Positions 35,645 to 47,424 are shown, counted from the stretch's first letter. The stretch is DNA of 64,000 bases from Lytechinus pictus (GCF_037042905.1 NC_087252.1:4091501-4155500); one strand, 5' to 3'. Notes: generated by a model from the letters alone, not told the origin. Translations and numbers: made by a program.

Positions 35645-35825
35645 ACCCTTACACAGAGAGTTGAATTTAGATCTTATATTACCCAGGAACAGTACCCAGT
35701 AACATAAAGCTTAGTCACTGGTCTTGGGGCTGATTTCTATGATTGATTGCATTGACTATTGTGTATGATCAATCGTAAAAGTCAGATCAATCACTAAGCT
35801 TTATGCAACTGTTCAGACGTGGAGC
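35645..35825. repeat. Imperfect palindrome, AAGCTTAGT/ACTAAGCTT
   Basis: AACATAAAGCTTAGTCACTG pairs loosely with CAATCACTAAGCTTTATGCA. It resembles the palindromic MITE at 55626-55739 (shared CATTGACTA and GATCAATCGTA words). Confidence 0.45.
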
Positions 35826-36710
35826 AATATAAAGTTGCAGCTTGGCAACATTTTGGCAGCATTCACGCATAACACAAGACAAATCATCCCTCTTGTGTTA
35901 AAATGCACATTATCTGCTTCAAGGAAAGTTGCACATATTCATGATTTATTACATCGTGACAACATACTAATTTGTCCATGAATATATGATTAAAACTTAT
36001 TTTGCTCAAGTATTTCACAATGAATTTGACAGATTTGCATTTTTTTTCAAGTCATGCAAAAAAATTGGTCTTCTTCTCAAGTAATATCTTTTTAAAATTC
36101 TATTATTCCATCAAATTTGTTCACAACTTCTGCTGAGGTTTTATTTTCATTCCATGTCTGAACAAGCATTTTTTTCTGATTCAGATGATGGGACATTTAG
36201 TAATGTCCATGAAAATTAACGTTCTTGAAATGACATACACAATGACTGTACAGTATGGTTTATGTTGGCCTGAAATTTGATGTTTTTTTCCCCTTTGGGA
36301 TGGGGGAGGGGATCACAATGTTTGATTTACATGAGCTAATGTGAAGCTAGCATCAATGTGCCAATTTGTATTTTCTTTATTGTATTAATTTCACATATTC
36401 ATGACCAACTCTCTTCCAATTTCTTAAAACATTAACATCTTACAAACTATGAAACATGTCAACACTATTAAGAATTTTCAGTTTATTACGAATGTCACAT
36501 TTATAAAAAAATATGTGTTTTTACAATCTTTGCATGGGATACTAAAAAGTTATGAGTATGATCAACAGAAATATATGTATGAAGGTATTGAGAGGATATA
36601 TTTATCTGTTTCTCTGTCTCAATTTCTCTCAATATGGAAGCTGAGTAATACACAAAGATGTGGTACAACCGATTGATAATATGACACTCAAAATTCAATA
36701 TTGGGCTCAT
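35826..36710. other. No gene recognised
   Basis: AT-rich DNA. The frames here lack domains and splice-consistent borders. Confidence 0.5.
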
Positions 36711-36895
36711 ATATTTCATAAGCTTTTGGTAAGTTAAGAGTGTCTTTAAGAATGACTGGTGGTCCTTTCTTGTGGTACATGTAAATGATATACATGTACA
36801 CCATTTAATGTTCATTAGTGATTAGCTAGCGCAAAGAAATGGTCACCAGTCGCTCTTAACATTACTACAGCTTTATGTAACACCCACCTGGGGTG
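36711..36895. mobile_element. MITE family B, copy 3
   Basis: TTTCATAAGCTTTTGGTAAG then GTCTTTAAGAATGACTGGTG on the left; CACCAGTCGCTCTTAAC and CAGCTTTATGTAACACCCAC on the right. Confidence 0.7.
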
Positions 36896-37107
36896 TTTCA
36901 CCAGGAGTTAAGTGCGACTTAAAAGTAATGCTTAATGCTGGCAAGCACATAATATCAACACACCATTTTATTGATTAATACGCAGAAGCGCTAGTCCTCT
37001 TGGCATGAATGACTTCATAATGTAGTGATGCATTTTACACAGCATGCAACTGAAAATTAAGGTGTGACTTCAAATCATACTTAACTCCCTGTGAAACACT
37101 CACCCAT
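36893..37107. mobile_element. MITE family C, copy 1
   Basis: GTGTTTCACCAGGAGTTAAG then GCGACTTAAAAGT on the left; TCATACTTAACTCCCTGTGA then AACACTCACCC on the right. It abuts family B copy 3. Copy 2 is at 39102-39314. Confidence 0.7.
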
Positions 37108-37438
37108 ATCATCTAATATGAGTAAAACATATATGTTCAGATAATTTTTGACATTTAAACTCCCTAAGATTGTGTAAGAGTAGACGTAGTTCAGGAAAAC
37201 CATGAAAGAATGGGTGACTTCATATTCCAGCAATTAATGAAATTATTTGTAATCAATTGAGAAAAAAACATTCTAGATTTAACATTATCTTGAATTATTT
37301 GAAGATGGGCACTGATATAAGAATAACTTGGTTCCTGGAAGCTGATTGGAAATAAGCCTCATCTTTCTCACCCAATTGGCATTCTTATCAAGGAAAGATG
37401 TACATGTATGTGAATAGAATCCAAAGTCGGCAGACAAA

Positions 37439-37609
37439 TCAAATAAACTTTAAAATCATGGTTAAAATTATTAGCATGTAGGCAATATTAGAGAAGAATG
37501 TAGAGCTGCCAGAGGTGGTAAGAGCTATGGTTCCCTCAGACTCAGAGATGCTAATACAACTATTTTCTTGAGGGACGCAGTCCCCAAAGTACATAGTATC
37601 ACCAAATCT
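37439..37609 (-). CDS. Possible orphan terminal exon with hydrophobic (GPI-like) C-terminus
   Basis: The minus-strand frame from 37609 (after a good acceptor, ACAACCTTCAG|AGATTTGG) encodes 56 residues starting RFGDTMYFGDCVPQENSC and ending in a small-residue patch TTSGSSTFF followed by the hydrophobic stretch NIAYMLIILTMILKFI at the very end. That end pattern resembles a GPI-attachment signal. I found no partner exon, so it may be part of an unseen gene or chance. The frame is open further upstream to 37792. Confidence 0.25.
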   Translation of the reverse strand, partial: RFGDTMYFGDCVPQENSCISISESEGTIALTTSGSSTFFSNIAYMLIILTMILKFI

Positions 37610-38152
37610 CTGAAGGTTGTATATATCTGGTTTATATCCAGCATAGGTATTAAATGTAAGAGATATGGTCAAATGAATTAACAAATGGGAATCCCAAATG
37701 TGACATGAAATTGACAAAATCTGATAAAGGTGATCAGCAAACAATGGAACTTCTACATCACTATGCATGTGATTAAAGCTCTGTGCATGCATCCGTCAGC
37801 AGTCTGTACTATATACGGCTCAGGTAACATTTTCAGCTTGTAACGTCAGCTGTCGGAATTCACTGCATTTTTTGTGACGGTTGGAATAATGTTCAATCAC
37901 ATGAAAGGTTTATACTGATCACCTGTTCAGATTTTATGATGGATGTGGTGCAGTTACTTCACCACATACATTTTGTTTTGTCATATTCCAATTTTAGTGG
38001 CCATTTTGTCTGATTTTGATTGTGTTAGGTGCGCAGCTTCTAAAGGAATTTAAAAAGATTATGGTCCTCGGAAGGTTTATGAAAGCCAGGGTGGACATTT
38101 GGGTAAAAAGGCTGATAAACACTGTGTTTTGGTAAATCCTGTTGCACATTTA

Positions 38153-38763
38153 AAGGGATGGTTTGGGCTGAAAATATTTATATCTAAATAAATAGAGTAA
38201 AATTCACAGAGCAAATTGCTGAAAATTCATCAATATCGGATAACAAATAACGAAGTTATTGAATTTCAAAGTTCATCAATATTTTGTGAAAACAGTTATA
38301 TGCACATCATCCCAAATATTCATTAGGTGGGCTGATGATGTCTCATCCCCACTTTCCTTTTTCTTACATGTTATTACATGAAGTCATAAATGATTGATTT
38401 TTTCATACATGGGTAAATGATGTGTCTTCATTATGATGAAATATGTTGTGGCAATAAATAACTAATACACTTAATGAGTTGTCAATCAAATTGATTTAAT
38501 TCTGGGTAGAACAATTTTGAATAAACCTAATTTCATATAATAAAATACAAAAGAACAAGTGGGGATATGACATCATCAGCCCACCTAATGAATATTCATA
38601 AAGACATACCTAGAACTGTTTCACCGGAATAATGCAAATCTTTAAAATTTAATAACTTTGTTACTTGTTATCCGATTTTTATCAAATTTTCAGCATTTCG
38701 CTCTGTGAATTTTACTCTATTTATTGAGATATAAATATTCCCAGCCTGGACCATCCCTTTAAT
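38153..38763. mobile_element. MITE family D, copy 2 (intact)
   Basis: TTTAAAGGGATGGTTTGGGC at the left and CCTGGACCATCCCTTTAA at the right. Long arms contain AGTAAAATTCACAGAGC / GCTCTGTGAATTTTACT, ATTCATTAGGTGGGCTGATG / CATCAGCCCACCTAATGAAT, and GATGATGTCTCATCCCCACT. The TTAA at the right end suggests a TTAA target. Confidence 0.85.
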
Positions 38764-39101
38764 GATCCAACTACAGCATGATTTTGAACAACCAGCGTTT
38801 TAGCATAAAGTTTCATGAAGTAAAATTATTTGATTTGAAATTCAGTACAATGCTAGGAATACTAATCAGAATCCTCTTTTGCTGCCAGCCTTGTGTTCAG
38901 AGTAAAGACCAAACCTGCTTCAAGTCACAGCCGATGATGAAATCAATGTGTAACTTGCTAACACTGTACAACTTGCTTTTGGTTCATATTTTCTGGCTTG
39001 TTAAGTTGACTTTTACTTATTTTTCAATAAGACTTGGTATTCTATAGTACTTATTAAAAAGCTGACCTCATCATTTACAAGATGAAATAAAACAGTCCAG
39101 G

Positions 39102-39314
39102 GGGTGTTTCACAAAGATTTAAGTAAGACTTAAGAGTTGCAGTTTAATGCCGACGTGTACACTACATGAAACGCGCAATCATATTGGTCAATGGCAGTAG
39201 TGCGCGTCCTCATGGCATGATCTGACCAATTTGGTCATGTCTTTTATACCCCAAACGCAACTAGGCATTTAAATGCGACTCTAAGTCATACTTAAATCTT
39301 TGTGAAACACCCCC
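39102..39314. mobile_element. MITE family C, copy 2
   Basis: GGGGGTGTTTCACAAAGATT then TAAGTAAGACTTAAGAG on the left; GCGACTCTAAGTCATACTTA then AAATCTTTGTGAAACACCCC on the right. Confidence 0.8.
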
Positions 39315-39319
39315 AAGAT

Positions 39320-39710
39320 TCATAAATGTGGTTTTGAATCAGTGGTTTGAAAACCATGCATGGGTTATGCAGATTTCATGCATGTATTGTGCTGAATTCA
39401 GTACATACATGTATAATGAGATGAACGTTTATTTTCATCACAGCATGCTAAATGCATGCCTGTGACTAAGGTTAAGTCAGCCAAATTTATATGTACACTG
39501 ATATAAAACATGGAATCACTTATCTAGACAAAACAGTTGGTTTATTAATGCTGTAATCGTAGCAACAACTGTCAATTTACCGCACTGTGATAAAAATGTG
39601 CATATTGGACGCTTTGTCAATACATGCACTGACTTTAGCATGATAAATGCATGAAATCTGCATAAAACCATGTTTTCAAACCATGGATACAGTTACACCT
39701 TTGAGAATTC
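39320..39710. repeat. Inverted-repeat element in the RBM7 3' untranslated region
   Basis: GGTTTGAAAACCATGCATGG and TGCAGATTTCATGCATG on the left face GCATGAAATCTGCATAAAAC and CATGTTTTCAAACCATGGAT on the right. The right end lies about 50 bases from the RBM7 stop codon. Complements of 39541-39546 and 39428-39433 give AATAAA signals on the minus strand, inside or beside the element. Confidence 0.6.
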
Positions 39711-39758
39711 AGGCTAACGTCAGGCAAATGTCTAAAAATGTTTAAAAAAGGGCAAGAG

Positions 39759-42700
39759 TTATCTCCCTGAATGATAATTCCTTCGGTAGGAATGTCCATC
39801 ATCATAACCTCTCCTGGAATCGTTCCTTCCGCTTGACCGATCTCGATTCCTTCCCTGTCTGTCCTGGTCATAACTTCCACCTCTGCGTCCATCCAGATCG
39901 GACACCCTACAATCCTCGGAGTACCGTCCCCTATCTCTGGATCTTTGGTCCAACGAACTGTCCCTTCCACGATAATCAGAGCCCTCATCGCGTCCATAAC
40001 TCCGCTGCCGATTGAAATCGCGACTTCCATCGTTATCAAAACGTGGACTGTAATCCCTATCGGACCTTCCTTGGTTGTTGTCTGCATATCGGTCTGGGTT
40101 ACGGGGTGGAGGGCCACGGTTATCAGAAGCTCTTCTGTCAGGCGTATCGTAGTTATTTTGAGGTGAGGATGGTTGGTGTGAAGGGCTTTGATCTTTTCTG
40201 TTTGATAATGGTAAGCCTTGCATCGCAGCTCCTTGAGAAAATGGTGTTCCTGAAATACAAGCAATACCAACAGGCTACATTAGACATTTCTTTGTAATGA
40301 TTGAACAATATTATCAATCAAACATAATGAAAACATCAAAAGTTCAAAGATAAAACTAACAACATACCTGTATATAATTAGAATTTTGGGGCAATATTTT
40401 GAATTAAATTTTTGTTCACATTTTGTTTATATTGAGTCTTTCTAATCTGATCCCAAATTCATCAAATAAATAATCTTATTCTCTATACTAAATTGAGGTA
40501 AAGACTGGTGGATGTGATACACCTGTTTAGTGCAAAATTGCAAGAACTGAATTGTGTATTAACAAGAACAGTGATGGGTGTTAGTTTTAGTGTAAGGTGT
40601 TGAGAGCAAACAACACCAGCACTGGACACCTAACTTAAAATCTCAATAATTATGTTCATAAGCATTCCCACAAAATCCTACCAAAAAATGCATACTGTAT
40701 GACCAAAACACTGGGAATTGGCCAACACCACACTGTTCTCAGCCGGATTCATAACACTGAACACTTTCATTAAAACTAATCGACCTAAATCTTTAAACCG
40801 TTTTCTTCACTCAAATTTAATCAAAACTCTGGTCTAAACTGTGGTTTAACTATGGATAGCCAATTGTGAAATACAGGTTTGATATATCAGCTTATCTGTT
40901 CCTGAGACCATCTATAACTGTCTCGAAATAATAAATGAATTATTTTTTTTGGTCATAATAGCATAATGAAAGAGCACAATGAACATAAGAAAAATACAAT
41001 GTTGGCAAAATTTTGACATTTTGGCTTCCCGTAATTTTAGCAAAGAGTTAGACCACGGCCTATAAAGGTAAACCAGACTTCAGAACACTAGCCTATGACC
41101 AGTATTCTGAAGTCTGGTTTAACTTAGACCGTGGTCTAACTCTGTGCTAAAATTATGGGAAGCCGAAATGTCAAAATTTTGCTTAACGGTACATTGTATG
41201 TTCACTGTTGTCAAGATTCTAGTTCTCGAATGGTGAAGACAACTATCTTTATTTCCCCTTGCCAGACAGTTAAGAATGATTTGAGAGCCAAATGAGCCAA
41301 TACATTGAACCGTTGACATAAAGAGATTTTATTCTACAATTGGCTATCCATAGTCAAATCACAACTTTAAACCAGAGATTGAATTAAACCATAGTTCAGG
41401 ATGGTTACACTTCGTAATTCCGAAGGTTCGTAATTCCGAAACACGCAAATTGCCTATACCTCGATGTTCGTTAATCCGAAAACGTAAAAGGGTTCGTTAA
41501 TCCGAACATTTGTGGCGTTATTCCGAAGGTTCATTATTCCGAAGGTTCGATAATCCGAAAACGAATTAAGGTTTGATGTTCCGAAGGTTCGTTAATCCGA
41601 AAACGAAATAAGGTTCATTGTTCCGAAGGTTCGTTTATCCGAAAATGAAATAAGTATCATTGTTCCGAAGGTTCGTTAGTCCGAAAACGAAATAAGGTTA
41701 GTTAATCATTTAGTTTTCGGACAAACAAACATTCGGAATTGCGAACCTCATTTCTTTTTCGGATTAACGAACCTTCGGAATTACGAACCTCACTTTGTTT
41801 TCGGACTAACGAACCTTCGGAATTACGAACCTCATTTCGTTTTCGGACTAACGAACCTTCGGAATAACGAACCTTCGGAATATCCGAACCTTCGGAATAA
41901 CGAAGCTTCGGAATTACGAATGTATGCGGTTCAGGATATGGGCCTTTGAGTGTGACTGCATTATTACCTGGTGGGAGACCTATTCCTTGCATAGACTGCA
42001 TGTTGCCTGGAAGTCCCATGGGTGATCCTGTAGAAAGATGCGTTACCATCAGCGGGACAGTCCCACCTTGAAAGCCCTGCCCCATCCGAGCCATCCCACC
42101 TGGCGCTGAAGCAGACCGGTGAACGGGGGGTGGCAGCCTACCACCTGCCCCGCCCTGCATCGGAGGAGTCCCAAGCAGCCCCTTCCCACCTCCACCACCG
42201 CCATGGTATCCTGGACTCTGCATTGGAGGCGTGGCTGGGATCATGTGCTGGGGTGTGGATTGGTGCTTGCTGCCGCTGCGGAACTGAAGTCGAAGAGCAC
42301 GGTTAAAGAGTGAAAGTCCCCCCATGAGTTGCATTGAGTAGGGTACTGAGACATCGTGCTTGAATTTCACAAAGGCAAAACTCTTCTGGTTTCCTTCCTT
42401 GTCCTTGGCAATGTTGACATCCTGGAGAGGGCCAGCCTAGAAAAAAAAATGCATGGGTCGTTATCTTTTATATCACCCAATCATAATGAAATGCTCTCTT
42501 CTTGGAAAAAGACTGATTTGAGTTACTAGAGCGGAATTGCATTTAAAGGGGTACTCTGGGATGGTAGTATTTATACATAAATAATATAATAGAGTAAAAT
42601 TCTCCCTACAAATATATTAAGCTATTATTTCCAATCTACAGCATTACCAATTCGAATGAAAGAAGTGGTGATAAAGTGAACAAAAAGTGTGTCGCCTCTT

Positions 42701-45700
42701 GGGCTAGTCCAAGGAAAGGTCACCCTAGAAGACAAAATGTGAATGCTATTTTAAGCAGTTATCTTTGGTGGGGTAAGAAAGTCGAAATATTGAATTCTAA
42801 AACTTGATGAAAATGGAAAAATATTAAAAAATTAAAAACAGTAGAAATACATTAAAAATTCAGATTAAAACCATGAAAAAAACAAAAAAAATATTGAAAT
42901 GGCTAATTTCCTTTTCAGCCATATTTTATGTCTTAATAGAACATTTTAAAAGAAAACAAAACCTCTTTTGTTATTTTTAAATTTGAAAATATATGAATTT
43001 CTAAAATTATGGGGAAAATTGTGTACGTTCTCTATGGGGACATAATGTCCCATACGTAACATGCCATTGTTTAATTAGAGTCTGTAATTTGAGGATTTTG
43101 CCTTTTGACATGAAACTTGCCTTAGATATACATACAAGAGTATTTTGACTTTTACCACACTTAGTAAAAAAGTTGTCAAATAAAATACTTTAAGAGAATT
43201 CTCAAATTGTTTCTAAAATGTCAAGGTCAGATGTCACCATTTTTACATGATTATTCTTCTCCTAGATATCAACCATCATTGTGGTATTAAAGGTATAAAT
43301 CAAAGTCATTTAACATTATATCCTACATAGAGTAAATCCTGTATAGTGATTGGTTAAGTAGCATCATGTGACCTAATATATTTCAACTATGATGTTGCGT
43401 GACGTCAGACCTTGATATATTTTTGGATATATCGAGGTCTGACGTCATTATTTCGCAAAACTGGATATCAAGCTAAACTCTCGGGCGCACCGGCCAGTGC
43501 GCTCTCTCTCCCAGGCAAGTCCAGCGATGCGTCGGCGCAGGCACTAATCTGCGTTCCGCTGAGCGCGGTGGCTCGGAGAAAAGTAGGTAATTCAACTCAA
43601 GTAACCGGACTTTGCAAGCTCAACACATAGATTTTGGTTGTAAATTATCAAAAGTAGGATATAAAACAAATATACCAGGCGTTTCATTCGAAAGCATAGT
43701 GGGAATTATTAATCCTCGGTTGGACTGGCAAAACTACTATATTTCCCTCGGGGCTTCGCCCCTCGGGAAAAATAGTAATTGCCAGACCAACCTCGGATAA
43801 ATAATTCCACTATACTTTCTCAAAGCCTGATATATTTGTTTACTATTTTTCAGGTCATTAAAGCCTCTGAAATGTTCCATATGTAATGCGCGTAAATTCT
43901 TGGACTTGCCCAATTATTATTCAATTCAATTTCCATTCAATAAAAACACAAGATACAATATCAGAGAAATACATGATTGGTAACAAAGCAATTAAATATA
44001 CATAAATACAAAATGAAATTTGGGAGACTGCAAAAGGCCGAAAGGTCTTGACGAGACAGACCCCGAGTGCCATCATGGCAATACATAGGCCTACATTGGC
44101 ATAGGTTAAAATGATGACATGAAAAAAAAAAAAAAAAAAAAAACAAACAGACACAACCCAAAAATTTCAAACAGATCCGTCATAAAGCTTGTGCCTTCCA
44201 GGACTCTTTCTTTGTATCAACCATACTCGACTGGAATAAACTCCTTGCAGATCTATAGACGTTAGTTAACCCATTATCTAGACCAAAAGCTTCGGTCTCT
44301 GTTATATTGGTTGTTCCGCTAAACTCCGTTGGCTCCACTCACAAAAGCTTCGGTCTCTGTTATATTGGTTGTTCCGCTGAACTCCGTTGGCTCCACTCAC
44401 AAAAGCTTCGGTCTCTGTTATATTGGTTGTTCCGCTGAACTCTGAAACACTGGCTCCACTCACCGATTGCAGAGACCGAAGTTCTAACTCGTTCTGTACA
44501 GGGATCAGGGACTCAATGGTCATATATGTTTATTAAGTTCGGATAAACCAGGGAAGTGGGAGTTGCACGACAGCCGAAGTAAGTCACCGTTTTTTTTCCT
44601 TTAAAGTTTATTTTTTCCCGTTTTGGTGCATTTCAGGCAAAAACGGACATGACGGAATAATAATCTTTATTTTGGACCAGTTCTTATATATTTTTATGAA
44701 ATAAAATTAAAGACAAAAATCAATGAGCTCCGTCGGGGGGATTTTGCATCGTTAACCCTCTAATTATGCTACATGTAATGCCTTGGCGGCTGCACGATCG
44801 CGAGCTGTCTCATCTGTGTATGAGGAGAAACAAAAAATAATAAAAATGTTTAAAAACTCCTCGAAACAGACGGCTGCCAGCGCCAGCTGTCTACCCTAGT
44901 AGTAGTACCCATTATCTTACTTTGGACTCCTTCCAAAATAATTAAATATCAACACTGCACTTCGTTGAGCCACTCCACACGCACTCAACTTACATGCCGC
45001 CGCGCACAGAAAAATCAAGCCATAGATTGATAGAAGTCGTGTGTTGTGGACACCAGAAGTGGGGTCGCAGCACGCGCGACCCAATAGTTAGAAATCCACT
45101 GCCAAACGCGGTTCATGGTGCGAGGTTAGAATACTAACCTCGCAATACTTGTGACTTTTTTTAGTTGTGTGAGTGCTCCACACGTAGCGACTCACCGTCT
45201 CACGACACGTGCTCTTAAGTTCAACTGTTCAACTTCAAGAATCAAGTTAGCTTGATGTGCCAATCGTAGTATTTGCTGACAGAACGATAGGGGAGACCGG
45301 GGTTAGTTGGAACATTTTTGACAAAAATAGCGGTAAAATCCAAATAGACTTTACTCGAGAAACAATCAGTATATCAGCTTGAAGCATATATCGCAGGGCT
45401 TCAAATGTACCCCATAAAAATTTTAACTCTATTATGGTTACTGAAAAAATCCACCTTTAACAAGACCATCGCAAACGTTCCAACTTACCCCCATATCGGG
45501 GTAAGTTGGAACATGGTATGGGGTAAGTTGGAACACTGCATGGTCAATTAAGAATTATACTAAAACTACTTAATTTGTAATATTACATGGTTTTAGCCTA
45601 TTTGCTTTATCTTATTCAAGTTCAAAATATTAAAGTGTGGGTTCATTGAACTTTATGTTTCCTTTTATACAGCCACTCACACAAGCAGACTGTGTAGTAG

Positions 45701-47219
45701 AATTCTGAATATTTGGGTGCATCTGAGTTTACATACAATTATTAAGTGTACTATCAGCAATTTCATGTACTTCTGCATCAAATTTATGAGACAAAAATTA
45801 ATTGTTTATATTGTTTTCATAATTAATTATGCATATAAGCATATAAAATTTTCCCTAAATTTGTTTTTTTTTATAAAGTTTTTACCTTTAACTCTATATA
45901 TCAAGCTAGTAGAATGCTAATTTTTGGTGAGAAAAATTAATCTATTTGAACCAGCAAAAGTAAAAAAATTAATCATACATTTATGACTTTTGGTTGAAAA
46001 ACACAATTTGCATTGACCTTGTACATGGAATCACGTTTTTGAACAATTTTGGGTCCGAACATGCACATACAATTTGTTGCGTAATTTTGAAATCGCGCAC
46101 ACAGGCATTGCAAATTTGGTCTCAAATGATGCGCAAGACTTGGAAGTAAAAAGTCAGTGAGCAGTGTAGTAAAAAATTTTGTGCGACAGCGTAGTGACGA
46201 AATTTCTCGAGGGGGGGGGGGGCTCAAATTGACACCCCCCCCCATTTTGATAAGGGTTAATATTGCATTAGGTGCCTACAATAGGCCTTAAATGCACACT
46301 CAGACCTAACTGATAATCAAAACAAGCATGGTATACAATACATGTTCAAAAGAGTGTGAAATACTTTATATATTTTTTTCATCAAATCCAATGTTTTTAT
46401 TCATAATTATGTTTGGGGTAAGTTGGAACATGTTCCAACTAGCCCCTTCAACTTTGTTCCAACTAACCCCGGAGGCCCATTTGACGTTTATAAGCTTACA
46501 GCACAAAAAAGGGACTTCACCATGGCATATCAATAACCTCATTTTGTAGCTTGGTACAACTACAAGTGTCTATTATAACCCCAAACTGGCCAACTTGATC
46601 TATAAACTTCTCCGAGATAATCGAACATTTCTGAACAAGAAAAAAATTACTCAGAAGGTAAAAAAACAAAAATTTGTTTCTAACTTCACCAGGCTTGTTG
46701 CATATGTGTTGTCTGTAATATGGTGGATGGCTGTTGATAATGACAATAAATTGAGGAATGAGGGCAGTATTGCAGAAATTTATTTAAAGACGTTAGAGAA
46801 AATTACAATGTTTCAACTTACCCCATGTTCCAACTAACCCTGGTCTCCCCTACAGATAATCCATTTCCAACCCATCCTAGGCCATGGCTCTGAGTCTGAC
46901 TCTCTGGATCTATTCGTAAACACATCTACCTGGGCGAGGTTAGACGACTAACCTCGCACTCGCATTATCGGGGATAATGCTCCTGTATGATTCCAATGAC
47001 TGCCACACGAACTTGTGATATCCCTATTGAAATTATGTGCAAAAGAATTATATATATATATGCAGGCGGTACCGGTAATGTACCGGTAGGTTTGGCACCC
47101 AAAAGGCAAAACTCGTTCAAGTTGTAACTCACCTGTAAAAACAGCTCAAACAGTATTTCTTCTGTTACCCTTGGATCAAGATTCCCAACCCATAATGTTC
47201 TATCAGCCTGTTCAGTCAT
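39759..47219 (-). CDS. RBM7: RBM7, RNA-binding subunit of the NEXT complex (348 aa, 3 exons)
   Basis: Minus-strand exons 47219-47133, 42436-41968 and 40249-39759; joins TTACAG|GTGAGT...TTTCTAG|GC (phase 0) and CCACCAG|GTAATA...ATTTCAG|GA (phase 1); 1047 bases in all. One N-terminal RRM has RNP2 LWVGNL (residues 9-14) and RNP1 KSFAFVKF (47-54). The segments ADRTLWVGNLDPRVTEEILF and FKHDVSVPYSMQLMGG are close to vertebrate RBM7. The middle is Gly/Pro/Met-rich; the C-terminus is Arg/Asp/Ser-rich and ends RRNYHSGR, as in the family. RBM7 with ZCCHC8 and the helicase MTR4 delivers unstable nuclear RNAs to the exosome. I chose the ATG at 47219 because MTEQADRT fits the family; an in-frame ATG at 47261 adds a hydrophobic 14-residue stretch that looks untranslated. 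The paralogue RBM11 is the alternative but is vertebrate-type. Both introns are full of repeats. Confidence 0.92.
40790..41400. mobile_element. Two head-to-head MITEs forming a 0.6 kb palindrome in RBM7 intron 2
   Basis: The copy 40790-41093 ends GTAAACCAGACTTCAGAACA and the copy from 41097 begins AGTATTCTGAAGTCTGGTTT. Both hold GGATAGCCAATTGTGA-like and AAAATTTTGACATTT-like words in opposite order. Related to the copy at 16060-16372. Confidence 0.7.
41405..41930. repeat. Foldback array of TTCGTAATTCCGAA words in RBM7 intron 2
   Basis: From 41405 to about 41700 the words run AAGGTTCGTTAATCCGAAAA; from about 41710 to 41930 the inverse CGGACTAACGAACCTTCGGA predominates, with a centre near 41705. 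The array starts about 40 bases downstream of the exon 2 donor in transcript sense. In the exon frame it stays open, so retained intron would encode a Ser/Glu/Arg repeat peptide. Confidence 0.8.
42437..43650. other. RBM7 intron 1, exon-proximal part
   Basis: TTAAAGGGGTACTCTGGGAT at 42545 followed by AGAGTAAAATTCTCCC is the left end of a family D MITE; I could not find its right end. The rest is AT-rich intronic sequence. A GC-rich stretch with GACGTCAGACCTTGATATAT and its near inverse lies at about 43400-43450. Confidence 0.45.
43655..43845. repeat. Near-perfect 190-base hairpin
   Basis: Left arm ACAAATATACCAGGCGTTTC, then GCATAGTGGGAATTATTAAT, then CCTCGGTTGGACTGGCAAAA; right arm is its inverse (GCCAGACCAACCTCGG, AATAATTCCACTATACTTTC, GCCTGATATATTTGT). 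The loop is GGGGCTTCGCCCC, itself a hairpin. It lies in RBM7 intron 1. Confidence 0.85.
44285..44475. repeat. 58-base tandem repeat, about three units
   Basis: AAAAGCTTCGGTCTCTG recurs at 44285, 44343 and 44401, followed each time by TTATATTGGTTGTTCCGCT and GGCTCCACTCA. An inverted remnant GCAGAGACCGAAGTTCTAAC closes the array. Since 58 is not a multiple of three, the open minus-strand frame is chance. Confidence 0.85.
44518..44830 (+). repeat. Inverted-repeat partner of 54760-55058
   Basis: TATTAAGTTCGGATAAACCA, CATTTCAGGCAAAAAC, GGAATAATAATCTTTATTTT, TATATTTTTATGAAATAAA and TGGCGGCTGCACGATCGCGA recur in reverse complement at 54760-55058 with moderate divergence. Identity of the repeat family is unknown. 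Confidence 0.7.
45290..46853. mobile_element. Element with GGGGAGACCGGGGTTAGTTGG ends, 1.56 kb
   Basis: GGGGAGACCGGGGTTAGTTG and AACTAACCCTGGTCTCCCC are inverted, with TA outside on both sides. The subterminal word GGGGTAAGTTGGAACAT recurs several times near both ends (about 45497-45540 and 46415-46470), in both orientations. No transposase frame. It lies in RBM7 intron 1. A G/C homopolymer pair is nested near 46210-46242. Confidence 0.75.
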
Positions 47220-47360
47220 TTTGAAATCGGCAAGGCCAAAAAAGAAAAAGACCAGCAGCAAAATTAAAAACCTATTATTAATACACTCTGCGAACGCGAG
47301 TCTGGAGTAGAAATATTATGAGACGCCAAGTGTTCATTTCACTTTTCTGTACTTACTTAC

Positions 47361-47424
47361 TGTAGGCTTGAGTTGAGTGCCTGTTCATCAATCGTACTAT
47401 CTCCTCTGGTGGTAGTACAGGCAT
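47361..47424 (-). CDS. Possible orphan first coding exon (21 codons)
   Basis: On the minus strand an ATG at 47424 opens MPVLPPEEIVRLMNRHSTQ-AY and runs to a strong donor, CCTACA|GTAAGTAAGT, in phase 1. The peptide looks protein-like, but no phase-1 acceptor that continues it was found, and RBM7 has its own start downstream. It could be an upstream open frame, an alternative leader or chance. Confidence 0.22.

Noticed and set aside
41405-41930. CRISPR-like array
   Set aside because: The repeats are short, irregular and inverted about a centre with no unique spacers, in a eukaryotic intron.
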